A DNA stretch of 64,000 nucleotides, taken from the NCBI RefSeq assembly GCF_014645135.1, contig NZ_BMLH01000011.1, forward strand, positions 1 to 64,000, given 5' to 3'. This document shows positions 48,569 through 56,898 of this stretch, in pieces (position 1 is the first letter of the stretch; the number at the start of each line of letters is the position of its first letter). The translations under genes were made by a program, and so were the position numbers. A model generated the notes under the pieces. The model was not told the DNA's origin. It made no database searches and saw only the letters and a list, made by a program, of their open reading frames with translations. The stretch comes from Rheinheimera tangshanensis (GTDB taxonomy: Bacteria; Pseudomonadota; Gammaproteobacteria; Enterobacterales; Alteromonadaceae).

Positions 48569-50956
48569 ATGACGCACAACAGCCACAAGTATGCTTTAAC
48601 CGCCGAACATTTAGGCCCACAATTGGATAAAAACCTGATCCAGCAAGCGCTGGATGTGACGGGTTTATCCAGCACTTTTATTGGTCAGGACAGAGCAAAG
48701 GCGGCATTAAATTTTGCCATTGGCATGGATATGCCGGGTTACAACCTTTATGTCATGGGTGAGCCAGCTTTAGGCCGTTACACCTTAGTGCAGGATATTC
48801 TGCAGCAAGCTGCCAGCGAAAAAGCCACGCCGGATGACTGGTGTTACATCAATAATTTCGACGATGAGCGAATTCCAGGTACCTTACGTTTAGTACCGGG
48901 TGAAGGTAAGGTGCTGGTCAAAAAGGTCGAAGCCTTAATTGACGAATTACTCGATACTTTCCCTGCAGCTTTTGATAACCCAGGGTATCAGCGCAAGAAA
49001 AAAGCCATACATCAGGCCTTTGACGACAAATACGAAGCCGCTATTGCTTTGGTGGAACGCAAGGCCTTAGAGCAGCAAGTGGTACTCTATGAAGAAAATG
49101 GTGCAGTCAGCTTTTCGCCTGTGGTCGATGGAAAAGCCTTGGATGACAGCGAGTTTGCTAACTTATCTGAAGAAAAACGCCAGTTTTTCTATGATTTAGT
49201 CTCTGATCTTGAAACCATTCTGAACGAGCAGTTGCTGGAATTACCGCAGTGGAAACGCGAGTTGTCAGAAAACCTGCGTGCATTGCGCCGTGACACCATA
49301 GAACAAGCCATAAAGCCCTTGCTAAAGCAGTTAGAGCACGACTATTCAGGTGAACTGGGCGTATTACGTTACTTACGTGAAATGAAGCCCGCTTTAGTCA
49401 AAGCTATGCTGGAACTGCTGCCGGAAGAGGCTGAAAGCGATAAGCTGGAAGAGCTGGATATTCGCAGCATTTTTGTTGGCGATTTTGTACCTAATGTGCT
49501 GATGCACCACGAGTTAATGGACGGCGCTCCGATCATTTTTGAGCCTAACCCAAGCTACGGCAACTTATTTGGCCGGGTGGAATACAGCTCGATGCAAGGC
49601 TCTTTGTACACGAACTACCGCATGATCCGTCCCGGTGCTTTACATAAAGCCAATGGCGGTTATCTGATACTGGATGCGGATCGTTTGTTATCTCAACCTG
49701 CGGTTTGGGATGCGCTGAAACTGGCCTTGAAAAGTGGCGAAATAGTGATCGACACCTTAAGCGATCACGCAGTCACCAACTCCACCATTATCACGCCCAA
49801 AGCTATACCATTGAGTGTCAAAGTGGTGCTTTTGGGGTCACGGGATTTGTATTATCTGGTGCAGGACGTGGACGATGAGTTTAATGAACTGTTCCGCGTC
49901 TTAGCTGACTTTGAGCATTATTTGCCTTTTAACGAGCAGACAGTGCGTTTTATGTCGCTGCAAATTCAGGATCAAATTCAGCAAATGGAGATGGAAACCT
50001 TGTCCGCCTGCGGCTTAAAGCAGTTGCTGAATTTCAGTTTCCGTCAGGCTGAACACCAACGCAAACTTTCTGCCCGTTTTGCTGAAGTGCTGGAGCTGGT
50101 GCGCGAAGCTTGTTTTTACGCCATTCAGCATGACTCGTCTGAGCTGCGTGCTGAGCATGTGCAAATGGCGCTGGAAGGCAAACAATACCGTACAGGCCGC
50201 ATCAGTGAATCCTTTTTGGAAGATATTCAGGAAGGCCAGATTTTAATAGACACAGACGATTGGGCGGTCGGCAAGATTAACGGCTTAACTGTACTGGAAA
50301 TTGGCGATACTGCTTTTGGTACGCCAGCTCGCATCAGTACCACAGTTTTTGCCGGTTCCACTGGTGTGGTGGATATAGAACGTGAAGTTGAGCTGGGTAA
50401 ATCCATTCACTCCAAAGGGGTCATGCTGTTAACCGGTTATTTAGGGGCTAAATACGCTCAGCATTTTCCACTGACTTTATCGGCCAATATAGCGATGGAG
50501 CAATCTTACGGCTTAATAGATGGCGATAGCGCCTCTTTGGCTGAGGTTTGTGCGCTGATTTCTGCTATTGCCGATATTCCTATTACCCAAAGTCTAGCGG
50601 TGACGGGTTCTATTAACCAGCATGGTCAGGTGCAGGCTATAGGTGGTGTGAACGAAAAAATCGAAGGTTTCTTCCGTTTGTGTCAGTCCCGTGGTTTAAC
50701 CGGCAAACAAGGTTGTATTATTCCGGCCAGCAATCAGTTGAATCTGGTGCTGAATGATGAAGTGATCAAAGCGGTTGAACAGGGCCAGTTCCATATTTAT
50801 GTGGTTAAAGGGGTGGATGAAGCGCTGGAACTGCTGATGGATATGCCGGCAGGTGAACGCAATAGCAAAGGCCAGTATCCAAAACGCACTATCAACTACC
50901 TGGCACTGCGTCGTCTGGAAGACATTGCAGCTATAGTCAACGGCTCCGATGATTAA
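48569..50956 (+). CDS. Lon-like ATP-dependent protease, LonB/YcbZ type (COG1067)
   Basis: A 795-aa AAA+ protease relative. The Walker A region is MGEPALGRYT (63-72), with arginine in place of the usual lysine. A long helical insertion follows (about 110-290), then the second part of the ATPase fold, and a C-terminal Lon protease domain whose serine-lysine dyad is S654 (DGDSAS) and K697 (NEKIEG), spaced 43 residues as in E. coli Lon. No N-terminal Lon substrate domain is present, nor membrane segments. The family is sure; substrates and cellular role are not. It is monocistronic, followed by a hairpin. Confidence 0.88.
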   Translation: MTHNSHKYALTAEHLGPQLDKNLIQQALDVTGLSSTFIGQDRAKAALNFAIGMDMPGYNLYVMGEPALGRYTLVQDILQQAASEKATPDDWCYINNFDDERIPGTLRLVPGEGKVLVKKVEALIDELLDTFPAAFDNPGYQRKKKAIHQAFDDKYEAAIALVERKALEQQVVLYEENGAVSFSPVVDGKALDDSEFANLSEEKRQFFYDLVSDLETILNEQLLELPQWKRELSENLRALRRDTIEQAIKPLLKQLEHDYSGELGVLRYLREMKPALVKAMLELLPEEAESDKLEELDIRSIFVGDFVPNVLMHHELMDGAPIIFEPNPSYGNLFGRVEYSSMQGSLYTNYRMIRPGALHKANGGYLILDADRLLSQPAVWDALKLALKSGEIVIDTLSDHAVTNSTIITPKAIPLSVKVVLLGSRDLYYLVQDVDDEFNELFRVLADFEHYLPFNEQTVRFMSLQIQDQIQQMEMETLSACGLKQLLNFSFRQAEHQRKLSARFAEVLELVREACFYAIQHDSSELRAEHVQMALEGKQYRTGRISESFLEDIQEGQILIDTDDWAVGKINGLTVLEIGDTAFGTPARISTTVFAGSTGVVDIEREVELGKSIHSKGVMLLTGYLGAKYAQHFPLTLSANIAMEQSYGLIDGDSASLAEVCALISAIADIPITQSLAVTGSINQHGQVQAIGGVNEKIEGFFRLCQSRGLTGKQGCIIPASNQLNLVLNDEVIKAVEQGQFHIYVVKGVDEALELLMDMPAGERNSKGQYPKRTINYLALRRLEDIAAIVNGSDD

Positions 50957-50971
50957 CGCCTTAGATCAGAA

Positions 50972-50994
50972 GATCAGAGCTATCAGCTCTGATC
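50972..50994 (+). other. Hairpin between the Lon-like gene and yjjG
   Basis: Perfect arms GATCAGAGC (50972-50980) and GCTCTGATC (50986-50994) with a five-base loop. No T-run follows, so it is either a rho-dependent end or an mRNA-stabilising hairpin. Confidence 0.55.
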
Positions 50995-51038
50995 CACAAC
51001 TCAGATAGTCCCTCGACTACGATGTGAAGAGAAAAAAC

Positions 51039-51716
51039 GTGAAAGCTTTTAATTGGATTTTATTCGACGCCGACGAAACCTTATTTCATTTTGACGCTTA
51101 TGCTGGTTTGCAGTTGCTGTTTAAAGGCTATGGCGTGGATTTCACCACCCAGCATTATGAAGACTATCAGGCACTGAATCAGCCACTCTGGCTGCAGTAT
51201 CAAAGCGGTGAAATTACTGCGAAACAGTTACAGGAACAGCGTTTTAGCTATTGGGGGCAGCAGTTAAATATTGCGCCTTCAGTGCTCAATGCTGGCTTTT
51301 TACAAGCCATGGCAGAAGTTTGTACTCCTTTGCCTGGTGCTGTCAGTTTACTCAATGCGCTGCAAGGTAAAGCCAAACTTGGCATTATCACTAATGGTTT
51401 TACCGACTTGCAGCAAATTCGTTTAGAGCGCACTGGCTTGCATAATCACTTTGACATTCTGGTGATATCCGAGCAGGTGGGGGCGGCGAAACCTCATCCG
51501 CAGATCTTTACGCACGCCAAAGAGCTGATGGGAAAACCCGATCCGTCGCAAGTACTGATGGTGGGAGATAATCCTGTCGCTGATATCAAAGGTGGCAAAG
51601 ATGCTGGCTTTTATACCTGCTGGTTAAATCGCTTTAATGCCATCTTGCCCGCAGGCATAGTACCGGATTGTGAAGTTCATTCTTTGTCGCAGCTGGAAGC
51701 TTTGTTGATCCAATAA
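51039..51716 (+). CDS. yjjG: Pyrimidine 5'-nucleotidase YjjG (HAD family)
   Basis: YjjG dephosphorylates dUMP, dTMP and non-canonical pyrimidine nucleotides, limiting mutagenic incorporation. HAD motifs are FDADETLF (motif I), ITNG (motif II), the lysine in GAAKPHPQIF and VGDNPVADIKGG (motif IV). GTG at 51039 gives 225 aa, the E. coli length, and follows GAAGAG; an in-frame GTG at 51024 has no ribosome site. It resembles E. coli YjjG over its whole length. Confidence 0.93.
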   Translation: MKAFNWILFDADETLFHFDAYAGLQLLFKGYGVDFTTQHYEDYQALNQPLWLQYQSGEITAKQLQEQRFSYWGQQLNIAPSVLNAGFLQAMAEVCTPLPGAVSLLNALQGKAKLGIITNGFTDLQQIRLERTGLHNHFDILVISEQVGAAKPHPQIFTHAKELMGKPDPSQVLMVGDNPVADIKGGKDAGFYTCWLNRFNAILPAGIVPDCEVHSLSQLEALLIQ

Positions 51717-51786
51717 AAGGGGGCAGCATCCGTGCCAGACACCCCGATACTCCTGAGTTTTATACTCTTTTGTTCGATGCTTCAGT

Positions 51787-52449
51787 TCAGGCTGTGATAT
51801 TTACAGCGGAGCCTGATTGAGCATGTGTTTTGGTTTGACCACCATAAGTATCCATGAGCTGTTGCATAGTACGGCTAAGCAGCTGGCTGATATTTTCACT
51901 CTGATCAGAGCTGCGGCTTACCTTGCTGGCTAAAGACGAAGACTCAGTGTGCTGGCTTTCCCTGAAACTTTTGGCTTCCTGAATAGTCACTTTGCCATCT
52001 CCGTCTGTATCTGCACTGTCAAAGTTAGCCAGCAAAGATTGCAGAGCTTCGGTGGACTTGTCATCCTCCTGTTCCAGCTCTTCCAGTAAAGCGGTCAGCT
52101 CGTCTTTTGACTTGCCGCTATCTTCTGGTGGAGCAGGTCTGTTCCCCATAGTGCCCTGAGCGCTATACAAAAGGTTACTGAAGTTATCGCTGAACTCAGA
52201 GCTGGTCAGCTGGCCATCTCCATCACAATCCAGCGCACTAAACAGCTCTTCACTTTTTGTACTGGCGTTGTCGTTTTGCAAGCTACTGAGCAGGCTTGAG
52301 AAATCGCTTTGCTCTAAATAGCCTTTATTTTGACTGTCTAATTGACCGAATAAATGACCCGCAGCTTCAGTCAGTTGTTCCTTGCTAAGTTGTGGCCTTG
52401 TAGCGTACCCGGTGTTGTATACACTTTGGCCAGAGAATTGAATGCTCAT
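51787..52449 (-). CDS. EF-hand calcium-binding protein
   Basis: A 220-aa protein with EF-hand loops: one degenerate (38-49, DSQNKGYLEQSD) and two canonical (74-85, DCDGDGQLTSSE; 147-158, DTDGDGKVTIQE). There is no signal peptide or membrane helix. The regions between are Ser/Gln/Glu-rich and probably flexible or helical. Calcium binding is well supported by the loops; the role is unknown. It converges on yjjG, and DUF2959 lies divergent from it. Confidence 0.85.
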   Translation of the reverse strand: MSIQFSGQSVYNTGYATRPQLSKEQLTEAAGHLFGQLDSQNKGYLEQSDFSSLLSSLQNDNASTKSEELFSALDCDGDGQLTSSEFSDNFSNLLYSAQGTMGNRPAPPEDSGKSKDELTALLEELEQEDDKSTEALQSLLANFDSADTDGDGKVTIQEAKSFRESQHTESSSLASKVSRSSDQSENISQLLSRTMQQLMDTYGGQTKTHAQSGSAVNITA

Positions 52450-52801
52450 TCAGGCTCTCCATCAAACGCGACCGGAATTGATCGCCCGGATAAACTGCAA
52501 AGTGCCGACCAGAACTGGTTTAGATCTGTCTGTTCTGAGTAAAGTTGGGTTAGGAAAGCTTGGCTAACGTATGTAAATACCGATCTTTGTTCAACAAAAT
52601 GGATAAAACAGCTATTGAACGCGACGGTTATTTGGCCAGCTTTAATGCAGTGGCAAAGTGTTGCCTTCCCGTTATTGGCCGGCACCACTGTCTGCAAGTT
52701 TGGGTGCATTCTGCAGTTAAGCCCTGTACTATCGGTGTTTTATCAGAGAATGTAAGGCCAAAGTTAAACACCGATGTTGGTGTGAAATAAAGGAGTGATG
52801 G
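52450..52801. other. 352-base gap with an inverted repeat upstream of the DUF2959 gene
   Basis: No credible gene: the two overlapping ORFs on opposite strands have no ribosome sites and no recognisable pattern. The notable feature is a ten-base inverted repeat ATCGGTGTTT (52731-52740) and AAACACCGAT (52766-52775), 27 bases before the DUF2959 start. It could be an operator or a 5' UTR hairpin. AGGAG lies just before the ATG at 52802. Confidence 0.5.
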
Positions 52802-53443
52802 ATGCGTCAAATCCCTGTGTTACTGCTGCTTAGTCTTTGTCTGGGCGGTTGCCAGCAAGCTTACTATGCCACTATGGAAAAATTTGGCGTGGAAAAACGC
52901 GAAATTCTGGTTGATAGGGTCAAAGATGCCCGGGATGCTCAGGTCGAAGGTCAACAACAGTTTAAAAATGCGTTGGATGAACTTAGTCAGCTGTTGAAGT
53001 TTCACGGCGGCGATTTACAGCGGAACTACGAAGAGCTGGATGCGGAGTATCAGCAAAGTGTCAAAGCGGCCGAATTGGTCAGCAACCGTATTAACAAAGT
53101 GGAATCAGTGGCTGATGCTTTGTTTAACGAATGGCGGGATGAGCTGGAGCAGTATCAAAGTGCCAGTTTAAAATCTCAAAGCAAACAAAAGCTGGTGACG
53201 ACAGAAAAACAGTTTGATGTGCTGCTAAAAAAAATGCGCTCTGCTGAAAAGAAAATGCAGCCAGTGCTTAAAATCATGCATGACAATGTCTTGTTTTTAA
53301 AACATAACTTAAATGCCAAAGCCATAGGTTCTATTCAGACTGATTTTGCTGGATTACAGCAGGATGTCAGCAGCCTGATTAGCGAAATGAACAAGGCCAT
53401 TGCTGATTCGAACAAGTTTATTGCTCAGATGCAGGCTGAATAA
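52802..53443 (+). CDS. DUF2959 family lipoprotein
   Basis: A 213-aa precursor with a lipobox LGG before C17, then nearly continuous helix with heptad-like patterns (about 35-210), so a coiled-coil lipoprotein. The start QQAYYATMEKFGVEKREILVDRVKDARDAQ is typical of DUF2959. The function is unknown; attachment to the outer or inner membrane and an envelope role are inferred. A hairpin (53460-53479) follows its stop. Confidence 0.85.
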   Translation: MRQIPVLLLLSLCLGGCQQAYYATMEKFGVEKREILVDRVKDARDAQVEGQQQFKNALDELSQLLKFHGGDLQRNYEELDAEYQQSVKAAELVSNRINKVESVADALFNEWRDELEQYQSASLKSQSKQKLVTTEKQFDVLLKKMRSAEKKMQPVLKIMHDNVLFLKHNLNAKAIGSIQTDFAGLQQDVSSLISEMNKAIADSNKFIAQMQAE

Positions 53444-53459
53444 CTGCGCGGATAAACAA

Positions 53460-53479
53460 CGCCGATTAGTTGATCGGCG
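53460..53479. terminator. Hairpin between the convergent DUF2959 and membrane-protein genes
   Basis: CGCCGAT (53460-53466) pairs with ATCGGCG (53473-53479). It overlaps the stop codon of the minus-strand gene and could serve both directions, though no real U-tract follows. Confidence 0.45.
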
Positions 53480-53951
53480 CTTGTTGTGGTTTTAGAGTGG
53501 TCGCTGTCCCAGCAGGTTTTAACAGTTCCAATTGGGCTTTGGCTTGCTGCTCTTCGTCTTTTTGTTTGATACGCACTAACGAAGCGTAAAACTGTGCTGC
53601 AGTAAAAGACTGGGTCGATTGGATCAGATCGCTGACATCGGCAGTGCTTTGCTGCAACATCTGCTTAAAGATTTCCAAATGGCCATTCTTTTGCAATAAA
53701 GGCGCCAGGTTGGTTTCCTCAGCACCATCTCTGATGGTGTAGTACTTCAGTAATAACTCGGCTCTGGCCGCTAAAGTCAAAACAGGAGCATCTGCAGCAC
53801 GGACAGGGCTTGTCGTTGATTGTTCTGTTTTCACTGGCGTTTTTTCGGTTTCCGCTTCTGTTTGAGTCAGAGAATTAAATAAAAAAGCGGAAACAATCAA
53901 ACCACTAAACAAACCCCAGAAATAGCTTAACAACGGTGTGGGCTTATACAT
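53466..53951 (-). CDS. Membrane-anchored protein of unknown function
   Basis: I do not recognise this 161-aa protein. From ATG 53951 it has a single N-terminal membrane helix (about 8-26, SYFWGLFSGLIVSAFLF), a Thr/Glu/Pro-rich linker and a helical domain (about 58-160), presumably periplasmic. An in-frame start at 54020 adds a second hydrophobic stretch; the shorter form is preferred for the AGG-type ribosome site and compact helix. Confidence 0.65.
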   Translation of the reverse strand: MYKPTPLLSYFWGLFSGLIVSAFLFNSLTQTEAETEKTPVKTEQSTTSPVRAADAPVLTLAARAELLLKYYTIRDGAEETNLAPLLQKNGHLEIFKQMLQQSTADVSDLIQSTQSFTAAQFYASLVRIKQKDEEQQAKAQLELLKPAGTATTLKPQQAPIN

Positions 53952-54169
53952 AACAACCTGTCCTGATACGGCATAACAACAAAAGACTGCAGGGATTATA
54001 ACTGTCCATACCAGCATCAATGCAAACTTTTCTCAGTTTTTCTGTGGCAGAACGTCAGATTTCTCCGCCAGAGGGCCGGATTTTATCTGGTAGCTACAAA
54101 AAGTTGAGCCTTTGCCCTGATCCTCCGCCCTGATATAGTGGCGCCATAAACTCAGAATGTGGTGACCAG

Positions 54170-56011
54170 ATGAAACAATATGCACTGCTGCTGGCTGTGA
54201 TGACATTAAGTGCAGGAGGATGTATGGGACAAAAATCAGTGGATCAACAGGATTTACGCCGTCAGATAGGGCAAAAACTGATGATCGATTTACGCCACTT
54301 TTGCGCTCAGGGCAGCTCAGCGCAATGCAAAACTGATCTGACTGAGTTACCCAAAGAATTTTCCGACGCTATCACTCAACTGCATTTAGGTGGCGTGATT
54401 TTATTTGCCAATAACTTAAAAGATACCCACCAAATCCGCCGTCTGACTGCTGATTTACAGCAAGCCAGCAGTGATGGGTTGCCCTTGCTGATTGGTATCG
54501 ATCAGGAGGGCGGTCGTGTGGCCCGTTTGCCGACATCAGAGTTTCCGGCTTTTGCCGGCAACATGGCCATAGGTGCAACTTTGGCATCTTCAGGCACTCG
54601 TTATGCCACAGAAGTTGGTCAGGCTATAGCACAGCAATTAAAGTCGCTGGGTATTAACTTAAACTTTGCGCCTAGTGTGGATGTCAACAACAACCCAGCG
54701 AATCCAGTGATTAACGCCCGTTCTTTTGGCGATAAGGCTGCAGCGGTGGCTTGGGCGGGCGGCGCTATGCTCAGTGCTATGCAGAATGCCGGTGTACTAG
54801 GCACAGTGAAGCATTTCCCTGGCCATGGTGATACTCATGTCGATAGCCACACAGGTTTACCTTTGGTCGAACACGACAGAGCCACGGTAGAGGCGGTTGA
54901 TTTATACCCGTTCCGACAGCTTATTAAACAGCATCAACCCGCTCTGGTGATGACGGCACATATTCAGTATCCGGCACTGGATAACAGTAGTTTAATCACT
55001 AAATCCGGTGAAGCAGTGATCAAACCTGCCACGTTATCCCGCGCTATCCTGACCGACTTATTGCGCGAAGATATGGGTTTTGATGGCATCATTATTACTG
55101 ATGCATTAAATATGGCTGGGATCAGCCAGTTTTTTGACCCGGCACAGGCGGTGATTGAAACCTTTGCAGCTGGTGCTGATATAGCTTTAATGCCTTATGA
55201 AATCAAAACACCCTCTGATATAGCAGCGCTTCAGGTCCTGATTGATCAGGTGGTAACCGCAGTGCAACAAGGTAAGCTCAATAGCGCTGAGATCGCAGAG
55301 TCGGCTCAGCGGGTAACCCGCTTACGGCAGCAACTATCAACCCAAACACCACCATTGGTATTGCCAGACCAGCAACGTTTAGCCCAGGATCTGCACCTGG
55401 AACAACAACTCGCTCAAGCCAGCCTGACTGTAGTGGGCACAAATAAATTAAAGTTACCGCTTAATTTCGCCGCTTTAAAACTGCACCTGATCGCCCCCGA
55501 TCAAACGAAATGCCAAAGCTGGTTGCAGGCGTTGAAGCATTGGGGTGTTCAACCCTTAGCTGTGACCTGTAGTGATTTAACCTCTTCAGAGCAAAATCAG
55601 GCATTGGCTCAGATCAAACAGGCTGATTTGGTACTGGGATCTTTGATATCACCAGCTCAAAGTGCTGCTGAGTTGGGTGTCTTGGCCGACTTACAGGCTT
55701 TACCAGCGATGAAGCTGACCGTATCAGAACAAAAACAGCTACTGGTTCAGCTCGTACAACAGGCGAAAAAGCTGGCCAAAAAGACGGTCATGGTATCGTT
55801 ACGCACCCCTTATGAGCTGGCAGACTTTGCCGATAGTGCGGATGTGCGACTGGCCACTTATAGTTATAACCAAAAGCCTCAGACTGCAGAGCGGCCATTT
55901 TCTGGTCCTGCTTATGATGCGGTGATTGGATTTTTACTCGGAAATGTTCAGGCGCAGGGTCAGCTGCCTGTGTCTCTGACTACAGAAGACAAGTCGATTG
56001 AAAGGAGATAA
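54170..56011 (+). CDS. GH3 family beta-N-acetylhexosaminidase-like lipoprotein
   Basis: A 613-aa exported glycoside hydrolase. The signal ends at AGG-C18, a lipobox. The catalytic barrel (about 25-350) has the NagZ-type motif KHFPGHGDTHVDSH (214-227), with the expected acid/base His-Asp pair, and the nucleophile D311 in IITDALNM. A C-terminal alpha/beta domain (about 395-600) is extra relative to E. coli NagZ (about 340 aa, cytoplasmic). Peptidoglycan or chitin-derived GlcNAc glycosides are likely substrates, by family. The next two small genes follow at 3 and 14 bases, so it heads an operon. Confidence 0.87.
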   Translation: MKQYALLLAVMTLSAGGCMGQKSVDQQDLRRQIGQKLMIDLRHFCAQGSSAQCKTDLTELPKEFSDAITQLHLGGVILFANNLKDTHQIRRLTADLQQASSDGLPLLIGIDQEGGRVARLPTSEFPAFAGNMAIGATLASSGTRYATEVGQAIAQQLKSLGINLNFAPSVDVNNNPANPVINARSFGDKAAAVAWAGGAMLSAMQNAGVLGTVKHFPGHGDTHVDSHTGLPLVEHDRATVEAVDLYPFRQLIKQHQPALVMTAHIQYPALDNSSLITKSGEAVIKPATLSRAILTDLLREDMGFDGIIITDALNMAGISQFFDPAQAVIETFAAGADIALMPYEIKTPSDIAALQVLIDQVVTAVQQGKLNSAEIAESAQRVTRLRQQLSTQTPPLVLPDQQRLAQDLHLEQQLAQASLTVVGTNKLKLPLNFAALKLHLIAPDQTKCQSWLQALKHWGVQPLAVTCSDLTSSEQNQALAQIKQADLVLGSLISPAQSAAELGVLADLQALPAMKLTVSEQKQLLVQLVQQAKKLAKKTVMVSLRTPYELADFADSADVRLATYSYNQKPQTAERPFSGPAYDAVIGFLLGNVQAQGQLPVSLTTEDKSIERR

Positions 56012-56013
56012 AA

Positions 56014-56427
56014 ATGACAGTGGCTATCAAAGCACTGGATCAGTTAATCAGTACTATGCAGCCCGAGTTGCAGCCGGACATTTACGTATATTGTGTCTGG
56101 CCTTTGGATAAGTACTGGCATGGGCCTCTGCCATTGGCAACTTTTAAAGAAAAAGAGGGATTGACCTTAGTATTGACCGAGCAGCAAGCGCAAGAGTATC
56201 AACTTGATATTTTGTTCAGGGCGCGCTGGATCTGCCTGACCGTGCATTCAGCTTTAGAAGCTGTAGGTTTGACTGCTGCTTTTGCCACAGCTTTAGCTGC
56301 TGCAGGCTTAAGTTGTAATGTATTTGCCGGGGCTTATCATGATCATCTGCTAGTGCCTGTGCATCAGGCTGAAGCGGCTATGCAGGTCTTAAAGCAATTA
56401 CAACGAAGTAAGCAAAACAAAACCTAG
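56014..56427 (+). CDS. ACT-domain protein (COG3602 type)
   Basis: A 137-aa cytoplasmic protein with two ACT-like halves. The stretch EGLTLVLTEQQA and the second half WICLTVHSALEAVGLTAAFATALAAAGLSCNVFAGAYHDHLLVP match the family as I remember it. Such domains bind amino acids, but the ligand is unknown. It starts three bases after the GH3 stop, with AAGGAG before the ATG. Confidence 0.75.
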   Translation: MTVAIKALDQLISTMQPELQPDIYVYCVWPLDKYWHGPLPLATFKEKEGLTLVLTEQQAQEYQLDILFRARWICLTVHSALEAVGLTAAFATALAAAGLSCNVFAGAYHDHLLVPVHQAEAAMQVLKQLQRSKQNKT

Positions 56428-56440
56428 AAAAGGATAGCGA

Positions 56441-56827
56441 ATGTCATTACAACAAATTTTTGGCTGGGGCACCCTACGGCTGGCATTAGCCGGATTGATA
56501 GGTGCGCATGGCTGGCACAGAGCTTTAACCGGAGGCGTGCAGCTTTTTGGTCAGTGGTTGGATAACAATGGCTGGCCTATGGGTATTTTGATCGCTGTGG
56601 CTATTACTGCTTTTGAAATCATCGGTCCTTTATTTCTGGCATTAAACCGTTATGTCACTTTGGTTTGTCTGGGTTATGTTGGTATTTACGCCACAGGCAT
56701 AGCTATTTTGCATGCCAAAGTTGGCTGGTTTGTGGTGGGGCCTGGCCGCAACGGTGCAGAATTCAGCGCTTTGCTGATTTTGGTGTTGCTCTCTGTGGCC
56801 GTACATCATTGGCCGTCAAGGCGCTAA
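56441..56827 (+). CDS. DoxX-family membrane protein
   Basis: A 128-aa inner-membrane protein with four helices, and the family-like features GLIGAHGWHRALTGGV near the start and VGPGRNGAEFSALL near the end. DoxX-like proteins are linked to redox processes, but the precise role here is unknown. It is the third gene of a short operon with GH3 and ACT genes. Confidence 0.8.
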   Translation: MSLQQIFGWGTLRLALAGLIGAHGWHRALTGGVQLFGQWLDNNGWPMGILIAVAITAFEIIGPLFLALNRYVTLVCLGYVGIYATGIAILHAKVGWFVVGPGRNGAEFSALLILVLLSVAVHHWPSRR

Positions 56828-56850
56828 TTCTGCATCCTCTGGCGATAAAA

Positions 56851-56880
56851 AAGGCCTTGCGATATTCTCTGCGCAGGCCC
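56851..56880. terminator. Bidirectional terminator between the DoxX and GlyGly-CTERM genes
   Basis: GGCCT-t-GCG (56853-56861) pairs with CGC-a-GGCC (56872-56879). An A-run (56847-56852) gives a good U-tract on the minus strand, and TTTGATTTT follows on the plus strand. Confidence 0.75.
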
Positions 56881-56898
56881 TTTGATTTTATAAAACTA

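Noticed and set aside
52560-52790. 76-aa ORF between the EF-hand and DUF2959 genes
   Set aside because: No ribosome site, an opposing ORF in the same place and no recognisable family pattern.
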